From: Helopsaltes ochotensis
Lineage: Eukaryota > Chordata > Aves > Passeriformes > Locustellidae
Direction of reading: 5' to 3'
Assembly: GCA_013400155.1 (NCBI GenBank)
Contig: VXBM01000336.1
Span: 413,041-477,040, forward strand
DNA: 64,000 nt
The position numbers and the translations under genes are program-made. Below are positions 12,695-26,369 of this stretch, one piece after another (within the stretch, counting starts at the first letter, position 1; every line of letters starts with the position of its first letter). The notes under the pieces were generated by a model that did not search any database, was not told the origin of the DNA, and worked only from the letters and a program-made list of their open reading frames with translations.

Positions 12695-15331
12695 AGCAAT
12701 AATTAATAATTTATAACAACATCTAATAATCAGATTTTTCTTTAAATAAGACCTTAAATAATTACCTGAGTTTTCAAGGTAAAAATGTCAAGTCTACCAC
12801 ATCACGTTTTGATCCTAGATTTAATAGGAGCTTATTGGTATGAACAGCTGAAAATTCAACTCTTAGTTTAAAAAGACCTTTACAATTTAGCCAGCTGTCT
12901 GGCAGTTAAAGACTCAGTGAACTAATGTGAATATTATTAACAGGGTTTTGGTGGGTCAACAAAAACTATTTTAAGAGGTAGTTCCTTTACTAGGAACTAG
13001 TAGGAGGAGTAGCCCAAGGAGTGGGAATATCTCAAACTACTGATATGACAAAATATTAGGAAAAAAAAAGGAACACATAATTAAGAATAACAGTGAGCAG
13101 GAAGAACTGTGTGTGTACAAATTGAGAAAAGATGAAACTTGTACTAATTGTACCCTGGGGACAGAACACTATAGGAAGTTTTACAATTAACTGTGGCTGC
13201 AGATGAAAGCAAACAGCTTTGGATCTTTGGCTACAGATGAAGAAATTCTTCCTTCTATCCCTTTCTTCATCCATACATGAAAGAAGTTTTGACATAGCAA
13301 AGTATCAGATTATTAAAAGCAGCTAAGTGTAAGCAATACGCTCAAGCCATGAAAGTGTCAGTATCTTCTTCACTTCAGGAAGTGGCAGATATTTCCAGTG
13401 GCATAAAGCTGTAACCTGTGCATATGGAAAACATGGTGATGCTCTTCTTCACTGTTAACCTTTTACCCCTGCTCTGTTTTCCTCTTTAGGTTTATTGTGC
13501 TGCATTCTTGTTTTGAGTCAGAGGATCACATACTTGACTCTGGGAATCAGGTGAGAATGGTGACACTGGGGGGGCTAATCTAAACCATCCTTCAAGGAGC
13601 ATAACATTCACTGTTCCAGTGAAAACCTAAGTGAAGTTATTTCCTTTTTGTCTGCTGTACCATTCTAAGACCACCTTTTTTAAAATTTGCAGAATATTGT
13701 AATGAAGTTCCCCTTTTTATCCCTACTTTGGTCATACTGGTGAAAGAAAATGTTTGATTGTTAAGTAATACGCATTGTTTGCATGTCTTGTCTGGATTCC
13801 AAGGGTAGACCAAGTTGAATTTCACTCTGAACTGTATCCAGCCATATTCATTTTGCTTGGCTTGGGATAAAGGCTGGATGATTTGGAGTTGGCTATTCAA
13901 TTGCTAGAAGTATCATAGGCATTTTTTCAGTCCTTGCCCCTGGTTCACCTGTCTAGTTTGTCAGAGCAGGACAGTTTTCATCTGTACTGAAATTCCCACA
14001 CTGGGGAAATTTATTGAAGCATATATTTATGTTTGTAATTAGCACCTTTCCCAGTTTCTTGCTAATCAAACACAAGTATATAGAGATAAAATAACAGAGT
14101 TCAGGCAAGTCAATGATATCTATCATAGATTTATATTTAGCCATAAGACAATCATTTCCACAAAGTCTTTGATTTATTTCTTTGATAGGACTGAGAATAT
14201 GGGCAATATGATTGCTTCAAGCACGAGGCGAGGCATTATTGAGCAAAACTTGCAAAGCTGCTACTGCAAACAGTGAAAGCTTGAATTGTAGGAGCCCAGC
14301 AATGTGACAGAGAAGTGATGGGAAGAAGAGGTACAATGTCATGTCATCTGTGAAAGAAGTACTCTTCGTCAGCATACATGTCATATCTTTACTGCACTGG
14401 GACAGGGTATATACACCAAGTAGTAGCATTTTCCCTAGACCTATAAAAGAAGAAGCTGAAAGATAAAGCTGAACTGCAACTTAGACTAAGGCAGGTGATG
14501 GTTTCTTCTAGTTGGCTACCAGTCATTCCCCCCTCTCTGACACATTTTCTTTTAAAACTGTCAGCATCCCCATAGAAACAGCCCACTCATCTACCAAAAT
14601 CCTTAAATATAATCTCCATCACTAAACATTTCCTTCTGCCATTCTTGTCTTGAACCTTAGGTCTGAGCATCCAGGCTTTCTGACTGGACAGCTGCAGTGT
14701 TATTTTTCATGAAGACCAGTAAAGTGAAGAAATTATACATTATTTTTTTGATTGATGAGAGTACATAAATTTTTCCATTTTGATGGAAAATTCAAGTTTC
14801 TGCATCATGTCAAGGACAAAACTGTATCTTTTACCTCAGGTCTTTTACCTCAGGTCTTTTTTTTTATATTTGCGCATGTTTTTCCCGAAACAAAATGCTT
14901 CACTCTGCAGCTACTAACTTCCTAGTTTTAACATATTAATAGTCAGTGGTTTATATTAATTAGGTTTTAATATGCCTGAGCTTTTTGAGAATGTGTGAGA
15001 AGTGAGAAATTGAGACAATAGAATAGCACTAATTTTAGTATGACTTTTGTATCTATTTCAGATTATGAGAGCATTGGGAGAGGTTAATTTGCTTGATAGT
15101 CTTCAGCAATGTTGTTTATTCAGGCATCTAGAAGATATGCTTTAGGACTTGGACCTCTGGCATTATGCCCTGACAAAGAACCGGAGGAAAGACTGATAGA
15201 GAATGGTTGCCCACTGCGTGAAAACGTGAAATGTGAAAAGATCACTCACTTTTTCAATTCTCCTGTACAATTTCTCAAACTGAAAGTACAGTTTGGTTAA
15301 ACATAAGCAGATTGGTGACCTCGACGTAGAG

Positions 15332-15683
15332 TATTTCAAGCGAGAATTCTGTCTTTCCAAATGTGTGCAATACAAAACTTAGCAACAGATCCTGCAATTA
15401 CATGGTTATACTTCTAAGTTGCAGATAGTTGTAAGCTATATGTATGCTTACTCATGCAGCTTACAACTGTCTGTATATATCACACACACACACACATATA
15501 TATATAGTCACATATCAGGCTGACTTTCACACATGCACTTCTCTGTTGTAAAAGGAGTAATATAAAATATCTGACAGAAATGAGTTGGCTTTTATTCAAA
15601 AAGTAATTCAATAAGTAATTTCAGGATCTGTTGCTAAGTTTTGTATTGAACACATTTGGAAAGAAAGAATTCTCGGCTGAAAT
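15332..15683. repeat. Large inverted repeat with nested hairpin
   Basis: Left arm about 15332-15402 and right arm about 15613-15683. The 60-bp core (cgagaattct... to ...gatcctg-aatta) matches its reverse complement with three mismatches. The loop of about 210 bp contains a second hairpin (15421-15437 against 15458-15474, 2 mismatches in 17). I see no flanking target-site duplication and no family I recognise; a terminal-inverted-repeat element or a local inverted duplication would both fit. Confidence 0.8.
15473..15507. repeat. TA/CA dinucleotide tract
   Basis: Tatatat, then eight CA units, then TA units. Confidence 0.9.
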
Positions 15684-17186
15684 CTGTCTTGCATCCACAG
15701 GAATGCCAAGGCACAGAATGGGACTGCAGTATACACATGGTAGTTGCCATGCTAAACAGTGAGCAGACAGGATGTGAAGAACAGAAGGAGTTAAAGAGAG
15801 CAGACAGATTAAGATTTGACCATGATTCAAGAGATTAATGATCATATCCCATGGGCAGTAGGAGACATGCAACAGCAGCTAAAACCTATCTTCTGATGGC
15901 AGAGGGATGGGATAAAAATCAAAGTCAAAAGGGTGAAAATGGTAGTTTCTACACACAGAGGTAGAACTACTGTCAGCACTTTTCTCCTGACAATACATAA
16001 TATGCAAAAGCAGCATTAACTTCCACTTGTGCCACTTTCCTGGCTTAACTACATCATACGATAATAAAACTGGACCCTCACCTTGCTGGGCCAATGCTAC
16101 TATGCTCCATCTTCCCTACCTTCCTCCTTTATTTCCAGAATCCTGGGCACATCCCAGGTGGGTTTTATCTCTCTCTCTCAATGTGTCAGCTTCACCTTAC
16201 TCATTCATCTCAGAGCTGCACCTTCCTAAAGGCAGGAATAGTCCAAGTCCATAGTCCTCTAAAATTGCTTGAGATGTCGTTCATAGGGTGGGCCAGTTCA
16301 GGTGATGCACTACCGTAGAGATTTGTCCAGGGATTTAAGTCAATCTGTTGTTGTAGCAGTGTGTGCAAACAGAGTCTACATTCTGAACTGTAGCCCTGAT
16401 TTTAGTCTCATCAGAATGTGAATTCATGGCACAGTCCTGCTTGCACCTGAAACTATGCAGAGCACAGCAACTACACAGCTTCACAGAAGTCAGAGAAGTG
16501 TATTCACTGAAGTATATCAGCAATATATATATTCACTCACAGGTATTTGTAACTTCTGTGAATATTTTTTCTAGTTATCCTCAAAAATGTGCATACCTCA
16601 CCCTAGACATATACTGACCAGAAATTTATGCAGTCAAGGTTATTTTCCATACATAATTTTTGAAATTAATTTATATTGTTTTTCGTCCATATGTGTAAAA
16701 CTTGTGACCAAAAACCTGTAAAGGAAGCTTATTTCTCTTATTATATTTCTGTATCATAAGAAATTCACAGAAAATAGGACAGAAAGACTATATACAATTA
16801 GTAAGTGTAGTGCATAGTTAACAATGAAAGCAGCAACAGCAAAAAAACTAAATGAATCACCAAAATATAATTTATAAGATTTTGTCTTTTAAGCTTTAAC
16901 TTCAGAATATCAATATCTTTGCTTCAATATACTAAACAGTAATTTCCTTTTGAGAGTAAGAAAAATATGAAAAAAAAGAGAATTCCCTACTTTCACATTA
17001 CTTTCATGTTTTCAATACTGTACAAACATGTATTAAAAAGTAAAACCAGAACCAGAAATTTATTCACATTGATAGATTAGACTAAAAGAAACACTCTTGC
17101 AGGTGTGCCATGCATGTAGTGGGTCTTGAGCCTATCCATTACATATATTAAGTGTACATATGTATTAGATGTATGTGTGCATGAAT

Positions 17187-17237
17187 ATAGATAGATAGAT
17201 AGATAGATATCTATATATATACACACACACACACATG
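17187..17237. repeat. Compound (GATA)n(TA)n(CA)n microsatellite
   Basis: About five GATA units, then a short TA run, then about eight CA units. Confidence 0.9.
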
Positions 17238-17496
17238 TACATATAAACCTTGCATAATAGAATATTACACAAAATCCATGGCTTTAATGCTTAATGATAT
17301 GAATGCTCAGTGAGATGCACAATGTAACATATATGATTACAAGATGTGCTTCTCTTCTTTGCAAGTTTAAAAACTACATCATGATAAAGGAAATACGAAA
17401 AAGCAATTTAGTGGTAACTATAAAACTGATTTAATTTTCAAGTAATTATTAGAACATTTCATTGGCTTCTACAAAATGATATAAAAATAAACTTAC

Positions 17497-17642
17497 CTGT
17501 ATGAATATTCCTGAATTGTTTTTGAAATAAACTGAGTAGTACAGTATATTTCCATTAGGCTTTTGAGGAGGAGACCAGAATAGCATTATAGATGTGGAAG
17601 TAAGGTTTCTGTATGTAACATCTCTCGGTGGATCACTTGGTG
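17497..17642 (-). CDS. PTPRQ: W32: FN3 domain F18, first part
   Basis: 146 nt, phase 1 to 0. APSDPPRDVTYRNLTSTSIM then LFWSPPQKPNGNILYYSVYF, ending GIFIQ. Human-like. Donor CAG|GTAAGT is a perfect consensus, as expected before the largest intron (6.9 kb). Sequons NLTS and NNSG. Confidence 0.95.
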
Positions 17643-19222
17643 CTGGAAAAATGCTAAGTTTTAGCATACTTAAAGCTTTTGTACCTCAAGGTTTTGTACA
17701 TTTTCGTACCCAAGTAACATCCACTATAGTAGATTTTGCAACATCCTATGGCAAATTAAATTTATTTCTGGTTGTGGTATATATATATATATATATATAT
17801 ATAATTGCTTCACAAAATAATGAAATACTACTGTATATGTAAAAATGAATTTTTAAAACACTTTTTCAACCACATTTGTATTTAGGTGCATTTGTAAATA
17901 GAGTTTTCTTATAGAATTTGTTCTGTACTTCCTGCTTTGTGCACATAGAACATCTAATTTGCAGACATGGAAGTTGACTGAGTTAGGTGTCTATACTCCA
18001 AATATAGTTAGTGGGGGGGAAAAGGAATTTGTTTCACAAAACCTAAATTTAAAGCCTTTTTCTCTCTGATTATAAGCAGAATTTAGGTTCCCAACTCATG
18101 TAGATAAAACCAGATACTTAATCCTGGACAGTATGATTGTTTCTCTTTATTCCTCTTTTCTCAGTCTATCAAATATGCAGGAAGACCTCTGTAAAGCTTC
18201 TTCCATTAGTCTCTCCTTCTATTTTATAAAGAATAGCAGCATATGGTTCTTCTCAGTAACACAGTGGTGTAGGAGAGTTAAATTCTGTAAGTCTGCTTAG
18301 GAGAATTTAAATCCATATTTCTCACCATCCAAGAAAGTGCTCTACAGAACATAAAGTCGAGTACTGAACACTGTGATTTATGCATCTCTCTTGCTATGTG
18401 CTGCTCTAGTTTGTGTAAAACATTAAAATACTAACTGGAGGGGGAACCCCAGGACCAGATCTTTAAAGACTGTCCCTATAAAGTCAATTCATATTTCCAA
18501 ACCAGCTTCAATTGTAACTGTGAATATCTACAACCCAATGATGTAGACAGACTTTGGAGGGATGGCTCAGATAGATGCTAATCCTGCCAGTAGTTCCGTG
18601 TTGGGGAATTGTTTATGTCTATGCATGGTGATTCTGAAGTATGCCTGCATACTATTTATTTTGGAACAGAGTATAGCAATATGATTGATGAAAAACCAGA
18701 AAAAAATAAACTGAATGACTTTAAAAGCACAGCATATAGTATGATCATATAAAAGTCACTTTCCATGTTGGAAGTATAAAATAATTAAAATAGAATAAAC
18801 GAATCAATGTACACTTACAGAGTTCATTTTCAAATTAAAAATATTTCAGACTTGAGAAGGATACTCTAAGAAGTATTTTCCCTATCAGAAGTTGCGTCAC
18901 AGATGCTTAAAAGAAGGATCTAGTAAAACATATTACAAAACTAATTTAATTCTTTTCAAAGTTTAGAATTAAATTATTTGGATCCTATCTGTCCTGAAGA
19001 GTAATGCTATTTTTTTTCTCAGTAAATTAATAGAAATACCTATCATAATTTTACAGAACCATAGATACAGGTATACACAAAGAGAGCCACACAGACAGGT
19101 AGAATGTCTCTTCTTTATAAGTCAAATGTCACTTCCTCTTCAGTGGCTTTATTAACTTAAATGAGGCTGACAGGATTTTAAGGCTGAATGACAATAAAGG
19201 TTCATACTGTGTATAAGCATAC
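17643..19222. other. Intron W31-W32, only a TA tract
   Basis: Holds the (TA)n tract at 17779-17803; otherwise nothing recognised. Confidence 0.55.
17779..17803. repeat. (TA)n tract
   Basis: Twelve uninterrupted TA units. Confidence 0.9.
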
Positions 19223-19383
19223 CTCCTTCAGAAGTTCTAAATGTTATAGTATCACTTTTTATGTTGCCATCTCCAAATCTTGTACTTGCTGTTAGGTAAG
19301 CACTATACTCATAGTTATATTCTAGGTCTGTGAATTCCAGTGATGTTTCTGTTACATTTACACTCTTCTTTGACATTTTATTC
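19223..19383 (-). CDS. PTPRQ: W31: FN3 domain F17, last part
   Basis: 161 nt, phase 2 to 1. It completes the split Trp and reads NKMSKKSVNVTETSLEFTDL then STRFGDGNIKSDTITFRTSE. Matches human. N-glycosylation site NVTE. Acceptor ctttttctttag, donor GGAG|GTATGC. The intron from W30 is 3.7 kb. Confidence 0.95.
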
Positions 19384-22300
19384 CTAAAGAAAAAGTATTT
19401 TATTAATTATATACACACACCATTTCTCTCTATATATATAATTATGCCATCTGTTGCAAAAATAAAAAATGCAGGTAATGTTAAATACAGGTAGCTTAGG
19501 TTTTTAAAAGACACTAGGATAACTTTTTGTCTTTTATGGTGGAAAGCTAACTTTTGTACTGTGGCATTACAGCAGGGCTCTTCATTTTCCTTCTTAAAAA
19601 AAAAAACACCCCAAAACCTCACAGAAATATGTTTGCTAATTACATCAACGAAGACAATGGTTATATGAAACATTAAGGAGGAGTGTGTTCAAATCGTTAT
19701 GTGGTACCCTTGGGAAGGACACAGTAGGGCATAACTAAACTGTGTCCCTGGACAGGAATAGCGAAATATAAAAAGATTATAGCAGGGACCATGCCCTACT
19801 GTGACTCTGTGAAATTGGTCAGAAGGCTGAAGTTATAAATGGAATAATAGAAGATGATATGGAACAGGAATTAGCTGGTGCTGAGTTAATTCTGGTGGAA
19901 TGTAGCAGAGGATCAGAATGGAACTCCAGTCAGGTCAAAACCCGCCTAGAAAGACTAAGATGTAACATTAATAAAACACTGGTATTAGCATAGGCATGAA
20001 ATGATTATCAGAAAGTAAAATAAGGTACAGAAATAACCAACTTGAATTCAAGAAATCTTATATTTCTTGTAAAGTTAATGTAATCTTTTAAGAAACAAAT
20101 AGAAGGAAAATAAAAACCTAACATTCCATTCCTTCAAAGACTTTTGTATGAGTAGGTATCTTGTGTCTCTAATAGGATTTCATACAGAGATGATAATTTG
20201 ATAAGTAAAACCAGATATCTTGCTCCAGGAGTACTGTTAAGCACTTCACAAATGATAATGTGTTCTAATACTAAAAAAAAGAAAAAAGTAATTTAAATTT
20301 ACTAGATTTTCATCCTCTGATAACTGAATGACTGTCCCATTTGCAAAAATCACCATCTAATATATCCGAAATAAGGTTACATTAACAAGCAACTGGAATG
20401 ATAAAATGCATGAGAATGCAAAAAAAAAGTCCTCCATAAACCTCAGATTTTGAGTGGAATGTCACTTGACATGGGAAACACTCTTGGTAACACAGAAAGT
20501 TAACATTTACATTTTTCCCAAACTTTTGACATTTTTAATAGTCAGTAAAATTTACAAGAGATTGCAGCTGCAGTTATCAAACTCTATACAAAGAAAGACA
20601 TTTTTTCCTGGGCCTTTGCCCAAGGTATTCTTAGTATGGAAATACGTATCTGGTTATAATGTAAGTAAGAAGAAAATCCACAGCTTAGTGTTGAGAACAT
20701 TTCTACTCTGAGTAACTGCATTCTTACATCTGAGTTTCCAAAAAACATTTCCACAACCAGTCACAGAAAAATGAACAAAAGCTTGAAGTATTTCAAGGGA
20801 AGTTGATTTTCTGTTTAGAAACAACAGAAATTACAATAAAAATAAGAAAACACTGATCTAAGTGAGTGTAGCCTTCACAGACAGTGAGAAAGTACCTAGT
20901 AGAATAAGTTAAGCCAAGAAGTTTTACAGAAGAAAAATAATATATGGTTTTAAATCACATTTTTCAAAAATGCAGACAACACAAATTCTAAGAAATTGCA
21001 TGATTCCACTTGACAAAGACAGGTACCGTATTTTCTTAAAAATCTGTACCTCAAAATAGACCTAGTCATGAAGTATCTCACAAAAACTTTGCAGAAAAAG
21101 ATAATGCCAAAAAAAAAAAGCTGTATAAAAGTTCAGCAATTTTGTTAATTGCACCTTTTATATGCTAAAATTACATTTAGGGAGTATGAGTTTTTAGGCT
21201 CAGGGAAGGAAGAAAGTTGCTTTACTACCTGCTAGCACTCAAAATCACTTTGTCCTCTGACAAATTCTGTGAAATATAACTGAAAACATTGCAAATATCA
21301 CCCTTTCTATTCTATTGATTGCGGATTCTTGTCCCAAATCAGCTAATAAAAGGTTGTCAAATCCTCTATAACTGTTGCAAAATATTTAAGTAAAGTGAAG
21401 GAACGTGTATTTAACAACTCTAGTAACCTTCTCCTTTCTGCTTTATTAAGAAGCACTGGGATTAACAGTCTCCTCCAAAATGTATTTAATGCCTCCCAAG
21501 AGCATCAACTATATGGCACAATTTGCCTTGTCAAATCCCCCCCTGCAATGCATTTGATGAAACTGTATAGAAGACTCTTAAATACTTAAAATTACTCTCC
21601 TTCCTCCACACCCCTCCCTCCTTGCCAAGGAAGGAGTGAAGTTACAACCCCTTTGAAGGCAAAGGGAGTTTTTCTCCAATGTCCTTGCCTTAACATGATA
21701 CCTAAAGCCTCTCTAAATTTAGATATGGCACAGTAAGGACAGACAAGACAGGACAAAAAGAATATGGGGCAAGGCTTACAGCAAGAAGTCATGTGGTTGC
21801 TTAATTGCAATATTTAGAAAGATGGATCATTTAAGAATTTTTTTAAATAGTTCTAGCTAAATCCTTTCTCACAGTAACAAAAGGAATAAGTTATAAGGGA
21901 ATATAAGGATGAAAAGTTGCATAACCTCAAGTCTTTGAAGGCAGCATGCATCAAAACCATAGTCCTTACCATGAAGTAACTTCCCTAGCTTGAGAACAGT
22001 CATTATTTTAAAGAGCAACAAACATTCCCAGTAGAGTACAACTAGCGAGAGAAGACAAATTCAACTTTTCTAGAAAGAAGAGCTTGCTCCTCTTCACTTT
22101 ATGATCAACTTAACTAGAAATTATAATTTAAAAAACCCCAAAACAGTAGTGACTGAGGTCAAACCCTATGCCAAAAATGTCAAATAACAATAAAATAATG
22201 TAAGCTCAAGAGTAGTATGCCCATAACAACTGAGGATTTTCACATCTGGTTCACATCTTATAACATGCACTTTAGTATTTGCTTCCTGCACCTTAATAGT

Positions 22301-23054
22301 GGCAATAAAATGGCAAAGCATAAATGCAATATATTAAAAGCAATAAATAAAAACTGTTTTCACTCCCAGTAGAAGTTATAGATCTTTGAAGAGATGCCAC
22401 ATTGCTAGACCAAAACTATGTTTTGCAAGGAATAGGACAGAAACTGTTACTTTCAAAGTGACAAAATTCCTTTGTAAAGGTGAAAAGATATCACAGGAGG
22501 ATGTCAGAGGAAAATAATAATAATAAAAAAAAGTTAGATAGAAAAAACTAAAACAATAATCAAAAAGTATCTGTTAAAAATACTTGTTTGCTATGAATGT
22601 AATAAATACAAAATATAACAGTATAATTGATAGCACATAGAAAAAACTCTGAATATGGCTCTTGCACACTGTCTCTAAAAGGAGGCAATATTTCTCTATT
22701 TTAAGCCTATTTCAAATCTCCTTGACAATTCTGCATGGGTTTGTGTCCTGCCTTGCAGTAGGCCTAATCAGCATATAATGAAAACAGGCATCATGCTCTA
22801 GTTTAAATCTGAATTGACTTACTATAGCATAACCCTTAGAAAAAATGTTGAAAGTGCTTACAAAATGTTGATATTATTCCCCCAGTTTTTGGCTAGTAGG
22901 AATTTGCATATAAAAAAGTCCGGTATTTTAAGTGCTGGATGAATATTTGTTCTTGCAAAACACGTAATCAACATACTGTGTAACAAAAACCTAACATTCC
23001 TGATAGGTTACAGATTAACATTCATCCTCAGAACTACTTCCAGAAAAATCTTAC
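19384..23054. other. Intron W30-W31 (3.7 kb), nothing recognised
   Basis: AT-rich with short A runs; no exon, LINE or hairpin identified. Confidence 0.5.
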
Positions 23055-23175
23055 CAGACATAAACTGTGTAATAGAGGATAATTCCATTTGGCTCCAGCG
23101 GAGGTTTCCATGACAACTTCACAGTGACACCCAACAACTGTTTTACAGAGAGGGCTTGTGGAGGAGAACTTGGAG
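23055..23175 (-). CDS. PTPRQ: W30: FN3 domain F17, first part
   Basis: 121 nt, phase 1 to 2. APSSPPQALSVKQLLGVTVK then LSWKPPLEPNGIILYYTVYV, almost identical to human. The donor TCTG|GTAAGA splits the Trp codon in phase 2. Confidence 0.96.
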
Positions 23176-25383
23176 CTATAAAATGGGAGAACAGGGCACA
23201 ACATCTTGTTAAACAGCTACGATCAGTGGGATAAGCAGCATCCTTAAATAGGCTTTGAATTATTTGTGATAGAAAGGTAACCTTGTACCACACTGGTACG
23301 GTATCCATCAGCTAATGTTAAGGCACAGCTTCTTTTCCTTTTTCTGACAGATGATAAAAGAAGATTTTTCATGGTGGTGTTAAAACATCTGTTTCTGTGA
23401 TTCAATGGAAAAAGTACTTCATGAGAAACCAGAGCAATGGCTAGGTCACAGCAATTCACCTACTGCCCAAGTACATTGCTGTAATTTTTTTTCCCTTCCA
23501 ATAAAAGCAAGAGCTTTATAGATACAAACACATGTAAAATACAGCATAATAGTGCCCCTGAGGAAGAAGAGGTGCTGTAAAGAATTTTACAAAGTGCCAA
23601 AAGGTGGAAAAGTGGATAAGCGTGGCATTGAGAGATGATAAAATTGTGGGATACTAGACAGTATTCCCTCCATCAAATAAGGACCACATTCATACATTTA
23701 ACATGTCACAAGGGCAAATGAAAAGATAGACATTCACTGACATCCTTAAAATTAATTTTAAGATGATCCCTAGATGACACCATATCCCAACTCTGTAGGG
23801 AAACATTGTAAATAAATGAAAATGTTAAACCACTTTGGATTTTGTTCTATGGTTCTTATTCATTTTACTGAGGAAAAATAACTAATATATACATAAATGA
23901 TACTGCTTTATTATCAGCATGTTATTGAGAAATTAATCTTTATCTACATCTTGATTCATGGACCTATGAATCACTATGAAGTAATATTAGAATTACATTT
24001 GTTTTTCTCAAATTAAACCAAAGAGCATCATGCACTAAAAATTCAGGTCATAGCTGTAGTCATGCATGAAAATTGAGAATATGAGCATAACTATTAGCAA
24101 ATCTATGAAACATTTGGTCTGAATCTTGGAACACTGTGTTCCTGTGGATAAGGAACATGTGGTGTATTACAAATATTGTTGTTTTTCAGTTCTTGTTCCT
24201 TTCACTATCTTGAGAGCTGGCATAAAGGTTTTATAATTTTTTATATTATAGAGAAAATGATTTTATATTTTTCATGAACAAAGGTTCACTGAATTCAGTT
24301 AGTGTATTTACCAGTGAAAAATGTTGAAAGCTCTATGTTGTGATTTACTTGTTATATTATCCTCAGTGGCGATACAATAAAATATCTGTCATATGGTGAA
24401 TGCCATCTTTTTGATATATCTAGTTCATTCTACAATTCTTATTCAGAGAAAGTTTGGGGGTTTTCGCTAAAGAATAGAAACTACATTGCTCTAAATAAAA
24501 ATACTCTCTGCTAAAAAATGGATTTATTCAATCTAGCTCTTTTCAGTCTGCTCTAACAACATAACTGTTGGGTAAAGTTTTTTTTACTGACAGTGTGGCT
24601 GGTGGGTTGCTTGTGTCAATGCTGCTTTAGGTAGGTTCCCAGAGATTTCCTTCTGAAGCAAAGGAGAGGAACAGACACAGCTATTTCCAAAATGTGACTC
24701 ACAGCACCTAAGTTAAGATTTTTGCTATGAATTTTTTTTCAGGATTCCCCCGCAGAATCTAGAGAAGTGACCAATGACAACTTTGCACAACAGCAGTGTG
24801 TACTGAAAGTACAACTATGATTGTTCTACCCTCAGGCTGCACAGGCCCCAGCTCAATTTGGAAATCCAGTGCTACAAGATGAAGGACTTGGGACATCTTC
24901 ATAATAATAATTTCCTGTCTATCTATGTGTACCTGTACATGCATCTGTTTAGAATAATACAAAAATTTCCCCCCAGGAAACCCCACAGAAATGTCCCTGG
25001 ACCATTCAAACTGTCTTTTTGTGGTTTTCCCTCTCCCCAGCTCACACATGACTGAAAAGCCAATACAATGTTTAATTCTACCATATCATGTATTAGATTA
25101 AAATAATATGAGTAAATTAAGATTCTTCAGAGTCATAAGATATTGGTAAGATCAAAAGTCCATGCACATCAGTTGCAACATTTCATACAGTTTGTACTGA
25201 TAAATATATTGGTAGATAGATGGATAGATAAATATGTTTGTGTGTAGATACATAGATACAGATAGAAATGGAGATAACTTCCAACAAAAGTGCATAAAAC
25301 TTAAAAACATTTGACATGAAGTGTAAGAGTAAATTAAGAATGTAGGTAGAAAATGATGCACTGAGACTTCTGTTCTGACTTAC
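23176..25383. other. Intron W29-W30, degenerate GATA tract
   Basis: Contains a degenerate (GATA/GATG)n stretch at about 25199-25265; open frames over it are low-complexity translations. Nothing else recognised. Confidence 0.55.
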
Positions 25384-25485
25384 CATCTTCATCAGTTAGT
25401 ATATGCACAGGCGAACTACGAACGCCCTCCCCCACTGTGGTACTAGCAGACACTTCTACAGTATATTCTGTGTATTTGTTTAAAT
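25384..25485 (-). CDS. PTPRQ: W29: FN3 domain F16, last part
   Basis: 102 nt, phase 1 to 1. LNKYTEYTVEVSASTTVGEG then VRSSPVHILTDEDG, matching human. Acceptor tgtttgtttgtttag, donor GATG|GTAAGT. Confidence 0.95.
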
Positions 25486-26186
25486 CTAAACAAACAAACA
25501 AACAAGAATAATTCAATATAAAACAACCATTCAATGGGACAAATTAGTTTTTTAATGGACTGTAAGTATTTTTTAAGTGGTGAATAAGCCTATCACACGG
25601 ATCTGTGTCATTAGAGACCGAAATAAGCATTGGGAGAGCTTGGAACACTAAATTTTTGCAAAAGAAGGGTCTTTGACCCTATAAAATTACCAGTTTATAC
25701 TTCATATTCCTAGAATGCTTTGCAGTTTGTCCTTGACTGTACTCTGAAAATGTAGCAGTGAAGGTACTGAGCTCCCAGCATTAATTGCTGTGCTATGCCC
25801 CAACAATAATGACAGAACTTAGGAAAAGATGCAAAGATGAGTGGAAAAGGAAGTTGTTTATCTAGAATAAGATCAGAAAGATTTGCAGCTGACTTGAGGG
25901 TTTACTTTGTTACAGTGATAGGTTTGCAAAGACATCTATTGCAGTTCCTTGTACTTCAAACATCTAAAATACAGTGTGATATATGTTAGACCCTACACCA
26001 TTCAATGCCCATTTCACCACATTATGACAGGATACAAGTTGTTTCTCAGGACACGGAGCAAAAAACTTTCTGTAAGGGCAAGAAGGATCAGGTCCAACCA
26101 ATGAACTAATATATCCCTGTCTATCTGTTGCACACTTCTCAGAAAAACTCACAGTTGCCATAAGTTCCAGATGATTATATACTGGC

Positions 26187-26369
26187 CTGTAATACGTAGT
26201 GTCAGAAGAGTAGTGTTTATAATTCTTTGCTCAGTCCCATTAGTCCTCATGAGATATATTGTGTAGGTCTGTATGATTCCATTGGGAATGGATGGTGGAA
26301 AAAACGATAACTCAATTTCCATAGATGAGATGTTTCTATAGGTTATGTTTTCTGGTGCAGAATCAGGAA
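26187..26369 (-). CDS. PTPRQ: W28: FN3 domain F16, first part, with a GC donor
   Basis: 183 nt, phase 1 to 1. VPDSAPENITYRNISSMEIE then LSFFPPSIPNGIIQTYTIYL. The frame-correct end that aligns with human (INTT + 7 residues + LNKYT) is ACAG|GCCAGT, a GC donor. A GT donor 9 nt upstream (CTAC|GTATTA) also keeps frame but would delete three residues and is a poor site. I annotate the GC site; the call could be wrong by these 9 nt. Confidence 0.88.

Larger units (their letters stand above)
10601..17496. other. Largest intron (W32-W33, 6.9 kb)
   Basis: Mostly unique AT-rich sequence. It contains an ATT/GTT microsatellite (12662), a large inverted repeat (15332-15683), a CA/TA tract (15473) and a GATA/TA/CA tract (17187). 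No additional FN3 exon was found, and human has W32 and W33 contiguous, so none is expected. Confidence 0.6.

Noticed and set aside
25152..25392. Two overlapping minus-strand frames with Ile/Tyr/Leu/Ser repeats
   Set aside because: Read through a degenerate GATA microsatellite; only the part at 25384-25485 is a real exon, in another frame context.
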